Shown here piece after piece: positions 1-6,948 of a stretch of 19,055 bases of DNA. Under the pieces are notes generated by a model. It saw only the letters and a program-made list of their open reading frames with translations. It was not told the origin of the DNA and searched no databases. Positions within the stretch are counted from its first letter, which is position 1. Every line of letters starts with the position of its first letter. Origin of the DNA: CAZLGC01 sp964559275 (GTDB lineage Bacteria > Patescibacteriota > CALEFQ01); NCBI GenBank assembly GCA_964559275.1, contig CAZLGC010000017.1:1-19055 (forward strand), given 5' to 3'. Position numbers and translations under genes: made by a program.

Positions 1-2
1 AA

Positions 3-86
3 TATTATGACCCGGTTCCGCACTGTACCGATCCCTGGGATAACGTTCAATCATTTAGCATCGACTCTTGCGGTGGTGCTTATTAA
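3..86 (+). CDS. C-terminal end of an unidentified protein (partial, cut by window edge)
   Basis: The third forward frame is open from the window edge to a TAA at 84-86 and reads as 27 residues rich in D, P, C and aromatic residues, ending SCGGAY. The composition (two Cys, several Pro and Asp) resembles the end of an exported protein more than random sequence, but too little is present to name a family. The next gene starts 9 bases after the stop, which fits an operon. A chance open frame of this length cannot be excluded. Confidence 0.4.
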   Translation, partial: YYDPVPHCTDPWDNVQSFSIDSCGGAY

Positions 87-95
87 AACAAAACT

Positions 96-452
96 ATGTT
101 TGAAATCATGCCCGAAAGTGAAGGTAATGTAGTTGGTATCAAGGCTTCCGGAATTCTGGAAGACGCCGATTACAAGGAAATCATTCCCAAAGCGGAAAAG
201 AAGATCGAAGAAGTTGGTGATGTCAACGTCCTTCTAGACATTTCCGAAATGAAAGGTTTCACCTGTCATGCTTTTTTGGACGATGCCAAGTTTTGCATTC
301 GCTTCGGTGACAAGATGAAGAAAATTGCCATGGTTGGCCATTCCAAGTGGGAAAAAGACGCCACCTTGCTTTCTAAACCTTTTATGCCAGGAGAAATCAA
401 ATATTTTGATGTAGCTGATCGCGCTGCAGCTTGGGAGTGGCTAAAAGCATAG
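96..452 (+). CDS. SpoIIAA-like (DUF3478) STAS-fold protein
   Basis: This 118-aa soluble protein has the layout of the SpoIIAA-like/DUF3478 family (Pfam PF11964): a beta hairpin with GIKASG near residue 14, an acidic helix, a VNVLLDISEMKGF strand-loop near 43-55, a helix with DAKFCIRFGDKMKKIAMVG, then the FDVADRAAAWEWL C-terminal helix typical of the family. Length matches the usual 115-125 aa. Family members adopt a STAS/Sec14-like fold and their biochemical role is not established. It lacks the clear phosphoserine context of true anti-sigma antagonists, so a SpoIIAA partner-switch role should not be assumed. No ribosome-binding site is visible before the ATG. A strong terminator follows at 465-495. 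Confidence 0.8.
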   Translation: MFEIMPESEGNVVGIKASGILEDADYKEIIPKAEKKIEEVGDVNVLLDISEMKGFTCHAFLDDAKFCIRFGDKMKKIAMVGHSKWEKDATLLSKPFMPGEIKYFDVADRAAAWEWLKA

Positions 453-464
453 ATTCTTTGGTCT

Positions 465-495
465 AAAAAGGGCCGGACACCGTCCGGCCCTTTTT
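465..495 (+). terminator. Rho-independent terminator after the SpoIIAA-like gene
   Basis: A perfect inverted repeat (GGGCCGGAC / GTCCGGCCC) with a 3-base loop is flanked by A5 and T5 tracts. It ends the transcript of the 96-452 gene and could work in both directions. Confidence 0.9.
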
Positions 496-507
496 GTTAT
501 ACCAGGG

Positions 508-536
508 TTGACAAAAGCAGTTTTTTGTGTTAGCTT
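508..536 (+). promoter_or_regulatory. Sigma-70-type promoter of the lipoprotein gene
   Basis: A perfect -35 TTGACA (508-513), a 17-base spacer and a -10 TAGCTT (531-536) preceded by TGT (extended -10) predict a start near 543. It is the only window promoter with a consensus -35. A textbook AGGAGG ribosome-binding site lies at 551-556, 5 bases before the ATG at 562. Confidence 0.7.
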
Positions 537-561
537 TGAGAGTTCAGAAAAGGAGGAAACC

Positions 562-924
562 ATGAAGAACTATTGGTTTTGGCTGCTCGTTCTGGTCCTG
601 GTCATCCCGGGCTGCCGGTACGTCGTAGAGGATGAAGAGGCCAATCTGCGTCTCTACTGCGACCCGTCTGCTGCTGGTCCCAGCTACTTCGACGGTCGGG
701 AATACCACTGGGAATTCGACGTAACGGTCGCGGAGACAAGTGGTGACCTGGGAGTGGAGCTCGTCTACTTCCAGTANNNNNNNNNNNNNNNNNNNNNNNN
801 NNNNNNNNNNNNNNNNNNNNNNNNNNNNNNNNNNNNNNNNNNNNNNNNNNNNNNNNNNNNNNNNNNNNNNNNNNNNAACGGCCTCGAATTCAAGGTCCCG
901 GCCCAGTTTCGGGCTTGGGATTAA
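562..924 (+). CDS. Small lipoprotein, interrupted by an assembly gap
   Basis: The start at 562 is chosen because AGGAGG lies 5 bases upstream and the first residues form a lipoprotein signal: charged start, hydrophobic run, and lipobox IPGC with Cys18. The mature part is acidic and beta-rich. Bases 777-876 are N. The flanks (722-776 and 877-931) are identical to a second copy at 6949-7239, in which 181 bases lie between the flanks; 181 and 100 leave the same frame, so the intact protein would be about 147 aa. The missing part, if like copy 2, contains two Cys in a NCGFIRDFF...SCYLNP segment. I do not recognise the family. Its bases look more GC-rich than its neighbours, and together with the consensus promoter and strong RBS this suggests a separate origin. 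A terminator follows at 934-961. Confidence 0.7.
   Translation: MKNYWFWLLVLVLVIPGCRYVVEDEEANLRLYCDPSAAGPSYFDGREYHWEFDVTVAETSGDLGVELVYFQXXXXXXXXXXXXXXXXXXXXXXXXXXXXXXXXXXNGLEFKVPAQFRAWD
777..876. other. Assembly gap (100 N)
   Basis: Exactly 100 N, the usual placeholder for a scaffold join of unknown size. On each side, exactly 55 bases match the second copy at 6949-7239 before the first mismatch (721 vs 6948; 932 vs 7240). That is what two contigs leave when each extends one 55-mer into a collapsed repeat. The real gap is probably 181 bases. Confidence 0.95.
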
Positions 925-933
925 CAAGCACGT

Positions 934-961
934 AAGGCTCTGGTTTCGCACCAGGGCCTTT
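934..961 (+). terminator. Terminator of the lipoprotein gene
   Basis: The hairpin AAGGCTCTGGT / ACCAGGGCCTTT has one G-U type pair and a short T run, 10 bases after the stop codon. The same element is duplicated at 7242-7269. Confidence 0.75.
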
Positions 962-992
962 AAAGTTTTTGATGGAACACATTTTTTAAGAT

Positions 993-1030
993 AAAAAAAA
1001 GACCTCGCTTTTATAGCGAGGCCTTTTTTA
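993..1030 (-). terminator. Terminator of the 860-aa fibre gene (usable from both sides)
   Basis: An A8 tract, the stem GACCTCGCT / AGCGAGGCC and a T7 tract lie just past the TAA at 1035-1037 of the minus-strand gene. On the minus strand the one imperfect pair is G-U, on the plus strand it is A-C, so it suits the minus-strand transcript better. Confidence 0.85.
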
Positions 1031-1034
1031 TAAG

Positions 1035-3617
1035 TTAGTTGCGGGCAGGGCTGGCATGCCAATGAAATATCAGGTCAGCGGGGGCAGGGTTACTGAGGAT
1101 TATTTCGAAACCGCGGCAATTAACATTTCTCAAGCTGTACTCGGTCGGTTCACCTTCCAGCGTTACTGTCACCACGGGTTTAATCGGGAAAAAATCGGAA
1201 AATATAACGGTTGCTTTTTGTTCACCACGGCGCAAAGTAATCAGATCAGATTTTTCGGCGGTCGCATTCTCGGCCAAACGCTTGAGCCTACCATCAAGAG
1301 TGTCAATTTGTACCTGCTGTTCCTGGATGGCCTTGGCGAGAAACGGAATCAGTCGATTTTGACTAATTGACAGCATCCCGTCCGGACCTTTGGAGACCAT
1401 TTTGGGATATATTTCCTGAAGTTCCTGGGCGATGAAGCCGGTTTCTTTTTCACTTTCAGGATTCTCTTTCCAGTTGAAGTCTACGACCCGCAGAGATTTG
1501 ATCAGGTCGAGACCGGAGTATTCTGTCTCGGTAATGCTAGTTTTCAGCCTGGCATCAGATTCCTGAGCTATTTCGAAAGTCCCGGAGTTATTCTGTAAAT
1601 ATCCGACCGCGCCGCCATCGCCATCAAGGGCGGTTAGGTAATAGGTAGTCCCCGTTGTTCCGTCATCGTCTCCACCCTGGACACTTATACCATAGCGGTT
1701 AGCATTATCACCATCATTGAAAAAATGAGCGGCATAACTACTAGCAACATCATCTTCCACTTGCAACCTGATTGTTGGGCTAGTCTGACCAATTCCGATG
1801 TCACCTCCAGTCGTTATTGCTAGATCGTCGGCACTAGAAACCAACCAGTGATTGCCGATTTTGAAAGTGTTGGAATCGTTGTTGTCAATGCCGCTTACCC
1901 AATCAGTGTCACCGCTGATAGTATAGTGGATGAAAGGATCCGCTGTGCCGTCGCCGCCTGTTGCTAGTCGAAGCTTCACATCATCAGAAGTGCTGCTGTC
2001 TTCCATGTTCATGATGGCTCCGGATCCGCTGCCGGTGACATCTACCAGGTAATCAGGAGCACCGCCGAGACCAAGATATCCGCCCGTCGTTAGGTATAGG
2101 ATGTCGGCGCTGCCGGGTAATGTCCCGGTTCCTATGACCAGACGGTCGTCTTGGCTATTGTCAACTCCAATTGACCAGTCAGTTTCAGAATTTATAGTGA
2201 GACCGATCAGAGGATCTCCGCCTGTGGAGCCGGATGTTTCCGCTCGGATATCAGCGTGCTCGGTGCCGGCACCGGAACCTGTATTGGCAAGTTCCAGGCG
2301 GTTATTACCTTCTCCGGCGGCGTCTCCGCTTACTACGAGAAGACGATCGGGTGTAGCAGTTCCAATGCCAACTTCGCCGGTAGTGTAGTACAAGTCAGTG
2401 CCATTTTGGGTCCAGTAACATGAACCGGCGCCGGTAGATATGGCTGAAAAAGCACCGCCGTCATTTGACAACTCCCATTGATCGGTGGAGGCATTATACC
2501 TGATTTCACCGTCGTTATCACTGCCCTGGTTAGCCAGTAACCGGACATTAGCGCCGCTACCGGCGTTGTCAGCGTCCAGGGTAAAGAGGGTGCCGTTTAT
2601 AGAAGCATCGCCACCAACTGTTAAGGTGCCATCATTGGTTATGTTTCCGTCCTGGTCGATCGCAAATTCCTGGTCTGGAGTACCATCGGCATCAGAATAG
2701 AATTCAACGAAATTGAAGGAGCCGGTATCTTCTTCGTTAGCGTCAAGCTGCAGTATGGTTTCTCCGAAGGTAGCGTTGCCGGCAAGTAAATTGACCGCAT
2801 CATAGTCTGCGGATTGGCTGACCTCCAAAGTCTCATCAGCTGCATTTGACCCAGTTAATTTCACAGCGCCGCTGTCAACCGTAATCTCCCGGCCGGCACC
2901 GGAGCCGCCTTCGTCATAAGCCTCATCCAAGGTATTGCCGTCACCTCCCCCGCCGGAGTCATCAGCGCAGGTCCAGCGGGAAGTTGTACTGTTCCATTTC
3001 AGGATTTGGTTGTTGGAACAGGATGTCTTCAGAGCCAGTCGATAGTTCCCGTTATTTTGGTTAGTAACCTCAATTGTATTATCACCGGTCACTGATTTCA
3101 CGACACTTCCGTCAGAGGCAACTTTGTCCCCAGTAACAGCTTCGTCGGCCAGATTGCCTGTTCCAATTATGCCAGTGCCCTCCAGACCGCCGGCGTAAAC
3201 CGTGCCGCTGAAATAGGCGTTGGAAAATTGCTGCGAACTGGTCCCGATTTCATAGGCACTGTCCTGATCGGGCATAATGGTATCGGCAATTTTCAGGGGG
3301 TTAGAACCACCGGCTTCGATTCTAAAAAGAGTGCCGTCGACTCGGAGATCGTCACCGATCGTGACGGGAAGATTCTCTCCGTCTCTGACCGCATCGTTTA
3401 TGAGAGTTCCATTCAAAAATGCTACCCCGCCGCCGGTTTTTGTGCCGACCCGTAGGCCTTTATTAAAATTGTTGATGACTCCCAAAAAGGAGGTGTTTCC
3501 GAGGAAGGTTGTTGAATCGCCGATGGTAGCTGCCTGTCCCCAGGTAGAGAAAACAGAGAAGCAGACAAAGGCTGCTATAACTAATCCTCCCAGAAGATAG
3601 ATTTGTTTCTTTTTCAT
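1035..3617 (-). CDS. Secreted fibre protein with shared head module and C-terminal Peptidase S74 chaperone domain
   Basis: 860 aa. Residues 1-30 are a Sec signal peptide ending WGQAA. Residues 38-112 form the head module shared with three other window proteins (GGGVAFLNGTLIN at 62-74; PVTIGDDLRVDG at 84-95), followed by a tail-fibre-like IGTSSQQFSNAYFSGTVY stretch at 124-141 and one NLADEAVTGDKV repeat. Near 200-220 is a Cys-flanked ILKWNS...RWTCADD segment. Three modules with a GxxGIG-type signature begin near 413, 511 and 603, about 95 residues apart. From Ser687 (SDARLK) to about 785 lies a Peptidase S74 intramolecular chaperone domain, including GLDLIKSLRVVDFNWK and TGFIAQELQEIYP; in phage tailspikes it trimerises the fibre and cuts itself off at this Ser using a Ser-Lys pair, both present here. 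A further beta domain (about 795-860, ending FHWHASPARN) follows, which is unusual. No sorting signal or C-terminal membrane segment is seen. A trimeric surface fibre is inferred. Confidence 0.85.
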   Translation of the reverse strand: MKKKQIYLLGGLVIAAFVCFSVFSTWGQAATIGDSTTFLGNTSFLGVINNFNKGLRVGTKTGGGVAFLNGTLINDAVRDGENLPVTIGDDLRVDGTLFRIEAGGSNPLKIADTIMPDQDSAYEIGTSSQQFSNAYFSGTVYAGGLEGTGIIGTGNLADEAVTGDKVASDGSVVKSVTGDNTIEVTNQNNGNYRLALKTSCSNNQILKWNSTTSRWTCADDSGGGGDGNTLDEAYDEGGSGAGREITVDSGAVKLTGSNAADETLEVSQSADYDAVNLLAGNATFGETILQLDANEEDTGSFNFVEFYSDADGTPDQEFAIDQDGNITNDGTLTVGGDASINGTLFTLDADNAGSGANVRLLANQGSDNDGEIRYNASTDQWELSNDGGAFSAISTGAGSCYWTQNGTDLYYTTGEVGIGTATPDRLLVVSGDAAGEGNNRLELANTGSGAGTEHADIRAETSGSTGGDPLIGLTINSETDWSIGVDNSQDDRLVIGTGTLPGSADILYLTTGGYLGLGGAPDYLVDVTGSGSGAIMNMEDSSTSDDVKLRLATGGDGTADPFIHYTISGDTDWVSGIDNNDSNTFKIGNHWLVSSADDLAITTGGDIGIGQTSPTIRLQVEDDVASSYAAHFFNDGDNANRYGISVQGGDDDGTTGTTYYLTALDGDGGAVGYLQNNSGTFEIAQESDARLKTSITETEYSGLDLIKSLRVVDFNWKENPESEKETGFIAQELQEIYPKMVSKGPDGMLSISQNRLIPFLAKAIQEQQVQIDTLDGRLKRLAENATAEKSDLITLRRGEQKATVIFSDFFPIKPVVTVTLEGEPTEYSLRNVNCRGFEIILSNPAPADLIFHWHASPARN

Positions 3618-3644
3618 AAGAATTTTGTATTTAAGGTTATTTCA

Positions 3645-3653
3645 ATTATAGCA
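3645..3653 (-). promoter_or_regulatory. Extended -10 promoter of the 860-aa fibre gene
   Basis: On the minus strand the sequence reads TGCTATAAT, a perfect extended -10. No -35 is evident at 17 bases. The predicted start near 3638 gives a leader of about 20 bases without a Shine-Dalgarno site. Confidence 0.6.
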
Positions 3654-3700
3654 ACAATTGTACTTTCCAAAAAGGGGTTCCCAGTTTTTCCGTTTTGTAT

Positions 3701-3706
3701 TAAAAT
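3701..3706 (+). promoter_or_regulatory. Probable -10 of the 321-aa fibre gene, almost leaderless
   Basis: TAAAAT (5 of 6 to consensus) lies 9 bases before the ATG at 3716, so transcription would begin about 3 bases before the start codon. It shares the 98-base divergent intergenic region with the promoter of the 860-aa gene. Confidence 0.4.
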
Positions 3707-3715
3707 AGATTTAGA

Positions 3716-4681
3716 ATGAAGATAGAAACCAAAGCCTTTTTACTGGTAATAGTACTAGCAGCGGTGGTTTCCGCACCGCTGTATTTTCAGTGGGGGCAGG
3801 CGGCTACAATAAGCGAAACCATGGTTTACAACGAGGATACTCTTTTTCGTGGCGTTAGCAATCTTTTTCTGAAAGGGGTTAAGATTGGTCAACAAGGCGA
3901 GGGTGGTGTAACTTTTTTCAACGGAACCATTATCAATGAAACCACTACCGATGGTGAGGGAAATCCCGTCACGGTGGGTGACAAAATGCGGATAGACGAT
4001 ATCATTTACCGCATAGAATCAGGCGGTGATCATCCCCTGAAAATCGCAGATACAATCCTGCCGGACAGCTCAGGCGCTTATTCGCTTGGCAGTGATTCCA
4101 AGAAGTTTCACGACTTGTATTTAGACGGAGCTTTGTACGGTTCCGGTGTAGTTGGTACCGACAATCTTGCCGATGACTCTGTCACTAGTGCTAAGATTTC
4201 GGCCAAAGCGGTCAGAACCGCGGATTTGGATGATGCGGCGGTTACCAACGCCAAACTGGAGCAGAATGCCGTTACCAGTGAGAAGATATCTGACGGCACA
4301 ATCAAATCTTCGGATCTAAAAAACAGTGCTGTTACCAATGCCAAATTGAGCGATGACAGTGTCACCCCATCCAAGATAAATGGTACCGGTGGTGCCAACT
4401 TGCCGATTGCCTATGGTCTTTGCGAATCTGATGGTAGTACTGCTGGTGGCACCTCCAATGTTTCTTGTGAATGGGATGCCGTGAATGAGTGGTACGAAAT
4501 TACCATCTCGGGAGTGACTTACGATTATCTTTCCTACTTGGCCTACGTTACCCCGATTGGTGACGAAGGTTGCATTGCGGACACCGGAGAAAGTGATGAT
4601 AAATTACGGGTGCGTTTTGTAGATAAAAATGATGTTGAGCAGGCAACATATTTCAGCTTCATAGTTTACGAAATGCCCTAG
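3716..4681 (+). CDS. Secreted fibre protein: head module, decapeptide stalk, C-terminal cap
   Basis: 321 aa. A signal peptide ends WGQAA at residue 30. Residues 31-140 align without gaps to the divergently transcribed 860-aa protein (GGVTFFNGTIIN at 63-74; NPVTVGDKMRID at 83-94; ADTILP at 111-116). Residues 152-221 are seven decapeptide repeats of the form xxxAVTxAKL/I (for example DDAAVTNAKL, KNSAVTNAKL). Residues 226-321 are a cap beginning ANLPIAYGLC that is shared with the 335-aa protein at 5820-6827. No lipobox, sorting motif or C-terminal membrane helix is seen. Phage fibres carry similar short repeats in stalks; an oligomeric surface fibre is the best guess, and the ligand is unknown. 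It starts almost at its promoter and has no ribosome-binding site. Confidence 0.85.
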   Translation: MKIETKAFLLVIVLAAVVSAPLYFQWGQAATISETMVYNEDTLFRGVSNLFLKGVKIGQQGEGGVTFFNGTIINETTTDGEGNPVTVGDKMRIDDIIYRIESGGDHPLKIADTILPDSSGAYSLGSDSKKFHDLYLDGALYGSGVVGTDNLADDSVTSAKISAKAVRTADLDDAAVTNAKLEQNAVTSEKISDGTIKSSDLKNSAVTNAKLSDDSVTPSKINGTGGANLPIAYGLCESDGSTAGGTSNVSCEWDAVNEWYEITISGVTYDYLSYLAYVTPIGDEGCIADTGESDDKLRVRFVDKNDVEQATYFSFIVYEMP

Positions 4682-4689
4682 TGGTAAAT

Positions 4690-4727
4690 AAAAAAACTCC
4701 GCTTCTATTGAACTGGCGGATTTTTTT
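4690..4727. terminator. Convergent terminator between 321-aa fibre (+) and propeller (-)
   Basis: A-tract, TCCGC / GCGGA stem with a 13-base loop, and T7. The stem is short. The stop codon of the minus-strand propeller gene (4726-4728) lies inside the T run. Confidence 0.6.
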
Positions 4728-5721
4728 AATAGTATATCGGGGCCAGAATATTATAAGATTGGGAACTTAACTGGGCGTCATTAGTGCCGTCAGAATCCAT
4801 TGTCCAGAGCCGGTAGTAGCCGGAATTATTGTTGCAAAAGACAATTTCGGTACCGTCACTGTTATACATCTGGTCATCATTGTCACCAGGCGACTGGTAG
4901 AGCAGGGAGCGACTGCCGCCGGCGTAGTTCATTGTGTAAATATCGTCTCCGGTGGGAGAACAAGGTGAAACTTTGGAAGTGAATAGAATTAAGTCCTGAG
5001 ACGGGTGGCAGTCCGGATACCAATCGGGAACCCTGTTGGTAGTTAACCGGGTGACATTATCACCATCAGAATCCATAATGAATATTTCATCGGTGGCAGC
5101 GTTGGCTCCCATCCTGGTGACAAATACTATCTGCGTCCCCTGACGAGTATAAGTCGGGTCCCAGTCTTCGACATCGGAACGTTCCGGGGTTAGGTTTGTC
5201 TGGTTAGATCCGTCACTATCCATGACCCAGATGTCGCCTTTGCCGTCATCGTAATCAGATTTGTAAACTACTTTGGTGCCGTCCGGACTCCAGTCCGGGT
5301 CCCATTCCGTGTTATCGTTGTCAGTCAGATTTGTTACTGAATAATCAGACAAATCCATGCTCCAAATGTCATAGTCTCCGTCGCGGTTACTGACAAAAAC
5401 CAAGGTAGATCTGTCCGGTGAAAGCTGTGGATTCATATCTTGGTCCGGGTCATTAGTAATGTTAGTCTCAACTCCGGTAGCTATTACCCGACGATACAAA
5501 TCCCAATTGGAACCGGTGGGATTAGATTCATAAATCAGTTCATCGTCAACTGCGCGAGATCCTTCGTCTTTTTCTTGAGAAGTCTCCTGGTCGACTGACT
5601 CCATGGCCGATTTCCATTCCGCTAATTCTCCGCGGGCATTGCTGATTCCCAGGAAACAGACGACGCTTATAACAACCGCAAAGGTTATGACCAGGCCGAT
5701 TTTTGTGAATTTGTTTAGCAT
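4726..5721 (-). CDS. Exported six-bladed TolB/PD40-type beta-propeller protein
   Basis: 331 aa. Residues 1-30 are an N-terminal hydrophobic segment (signal peptide or anchor), then a short acidic linker. From about residue 63 there are six repeats of the PD40/WD40-like type: SPDxxxLVFxSxRDGDYDIWxMD...NLT. Examples are WSPDGTKVVYKSDYDDGKGD and the DIWVMDSDGSN and LWTMDSDGTN strands. This is the propeller found in TolB and in many exported proteins of unknown role, used for protein or sugar binding. No Tol-Pal partner or TolB N-terminal domain is present, so it should not be called TolB. It lies between two fibre genes and diverges from the 335-aa one, which suggests a surface role. The promoter -10 is placed so that the mRNA may be leaderless. 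Confidence 0.85.
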   Translation of the reverse strand: MLNKFTKIGLVITFAVVISVVCFLGISNARGELAEWKSAMESVDQETSQEKDEGSRAVDDELIYESNPTGSNWDLYRRVIATGVETNITNDPDQDMNPQLSPDRSTLVFVSNRDGDYDIWSMDLSDYSVTNLTDNDNTEWDPDWSPDGTKVVYKSDYDDGKGDIWVMDSDGSNQTNLTPERSDVEDWDPTYTRQGTQIVFVTRMGANAATDEIFIMDSDGDNVTRLTTNRVPDWYPDCHPSQDLILFTSKVSPCSPTGDDIYTMNYAGGSRSLLYQSPGDNDDQMYNSDGTEIVFCNNNSGYYRLWTMDSDGTNDAQLSSQSYNILAPIYY

Positions 5722-5727
5722 GATTTC

Positions 5728-5736
5728 ATTCTAACA
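5728..5736 (-). promoter_or_regulatory. Extended -10 promoter giving a leaderless mRNA for the propeller gene
   Basis: The minus strand reads TGTTAGAAT (extended -10, 5 of 6 in the hexamer). The usual 7-base step from the hexamer end at 5728 lands at 5721, the A of the ATG. Confidence 0.5.
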
Positions 5737-5819
5737 TAATGTTTTTGTAACAGCCACAAAGATTAAATGATTTTTCATAATATGCTAATCTAATTATATC
5801 TAAACCATAAGTAAAAAAT

Positions 5820-6827
5820 ATGAAAACTAGATTTATCGCTTTGGCGACAATCACAGTTCTCCTTATAATCAGCGGCTTGGCCTACTTTGATATAATCAGA
5901 GCCGAAACCTGGGGTGAGGCCCAGGTATTTAACGGTAACACTACCTTCAACGGCACCAACAACCACTTTGCAACCTTGCGAGTTGGTACACAGGGGGCAG
6001 GGGGAGTTACCTTTTTTGACGGGAGTATTGCCAATGATAGTACTTCCGAAAGTGGAGATGACAACCCTATAACTTTTGGCGATAATGTCAGAGTTGACGG
6101 GGCTATTTTCCGTATTGAGGCCGGCGGCGACAACCCGGTCAAACTAACTGACAGCATGATTCCGACTTCTACCAATGCCCACTCCCTGGGGACGGACGGC
6201 TATCGCTGGCGTGACGGCTATTTCACCGGGACTTTGTATGTCGGTGATATTAATGGCGATGGTGTTATTTCCACGTCAAATTTAGCCGACGCGGCCGTAA
6301 CCGGTGCCAAAATTGCTGACAATTCTATCGGCGGTAATCATCTTAGTGCCGGCAGTGTCGGGACGGCGGACATTGCCGATGATGCAGTCACTACTGATAA
6401 GATAAACAACGGTGCGATTGAGACAGAAAACTTGGCCGACGATGCTGTGGACACAGACAACTTGGTTGATGACGCGGTTGACAACGACAAGGTAGCGGAT
6501 GATGCCATCGGCCGAGCGCAAATAAGCGGTAATGGTGACGCTAACTTGCCAATAGCTTATGGGATTTGTGTCGACCAAGAGTTGGTTGAGGATTATTCAA
6601 CCTCAAATGTTGTCGCTTGTGATTGGAATGCGGAGCAAAGTTATTATACGATAGAAGTCAGCGGTGAGACTATTAATATTTTTCAGTATGTTGTATCGGT
6701 AACCCCCATTACCGGTCCCAGAATACCGCAGGTTGATTCTGTTTTGGGTAAACTGCAGATTTCTTTCTTGGATCTTGCTTCGGCTAAACAGCAAGCTAGT
6801 TTCAGTTTCGTAATTTACAAAAGATAG
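5820..6827 (+). CDS. Secreted fibre protein: head module, decapeptide stalk, C-terminal cap
   Basis: 335 aa. A signal peptide ends around IIRAE at residue 29. The head module follows (GGVTFFDGSI at 61-70; NPITFGDNVRVDG at 82-94; FRIEAGGDNPVKL at 97-109), then HSLGTDGYRWRDGYFTGTLY at 121-140. Residues 156-235 are eight decapeptide repeats (ADDAVTTDKI, ADDAVDTDNL, VDDAVDNDKV), one more than in the 321-aa paralogue. The cap from 241 (ANLPIAYGIC) to the end is homologous to that of the 321-aa protein, ending FSFVIYKR against FSFIVYEMP. It is a paralogue of the 3716-4681 gene separated by the propeller gene. No ribosome-binding site and no anchoring signal are seen. Likely an oligomeric extracellular fibre; the function is inferred. 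Confidence 0.85.
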   Translation: MKTRFIALATITVLLIISGLAYFDIIRAETWGEAQVFNGNTTFNGTNNHFATLRVGTQGAGGVTFFDGSIANDSTSESGDDNPITFGDNVRVDGAIFRIEAGGDNPVKLTDSMIPTSTNAHSLGTDGYRWRDGYFTGTLYVGDINGDGVISTSNLADAAVTGAKIADNSIGGNHLSAGSVGTADIADDAVTTDKINNGAIETENLADDAVDTDNLVDDAVDNDKVADDAIGRAQISGNGDANLPIAYGICVDQELVEDYSTSNVVACDWNAEQSYYTIEVSGETINIFQYVVSVTPITGPRIPQVDSVLGKLQISFLDLASAKQQASFSFVIYKR

Positions 6828-6840
6828 CCGGCCACAATAT

Positions 6841-6874
6841 AAAAAAACAGCCCCGCTACGGGGGCTGGTTTTTT
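6841..6874 (+). terminator. Terminator of the 335-aa fibre gene
   Basis: A7 tract, CAGCCCC / GGGGCTG stem and a T6 run, starting 13 bases after the TAG. The CCCCG-TA-CGGGG core recurs in the terminators at 8365 and 11677. Confidence 0.85.
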
Positions 6875-6948
6875 ATCAGAAAAAATTGATGAAGAAGAAA
6901 TTGGGCGCTAACGGTTATTATTTACTAGTAAACTTTTAACAAATCCGT

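Larger units (their letters stand above)
722..961 (+). repeat. Copy 1 of a duplicated gene-end plus terminator cassette (contains the gap)
   Basis: Bases 722-776 and 877-961 match 6949-7003 and 7185-7269, with a single visible difference (G932 vs A7240). Homology stops at 961/7269, at the end of the terminator, and on the left at a TAACGGT. Copy 1 carries the full 5' end of the gene; copy 2 does not. Confidence 0.9.

Noticed and set aside
96..452. Anti-sigma antagonist of a SpoIIAA/SpoIIAB partner-switch
   Set aside because: The match is to the DUF3478 SpoIIAA-like family, and no anti-sigma kinase or sigma factor gene is adjacent.
4726..5721. Calling the propeller protein TolB
   Set aside because: Only the PD40 propeller is present. 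There is no TolB N-terminal domain and no tolA/Q/R or pal neighbour.
6285..6524. CRISPR-like or tandem DNA repeat array
   Set aside because: The periodicity is at protein level (decapeptides) with diverged DNA. There are no constant repeats with unique spacers anywhere in the window.
1035..6827. Fibre genes as part of a prophage
   Set aside because: No capsid, terminase, portal, tail-tube, integrase or lysis gene is present, and each fibre protein has its own signal peptide, which phage fibres do not need. Cellular surface proteins fit better.
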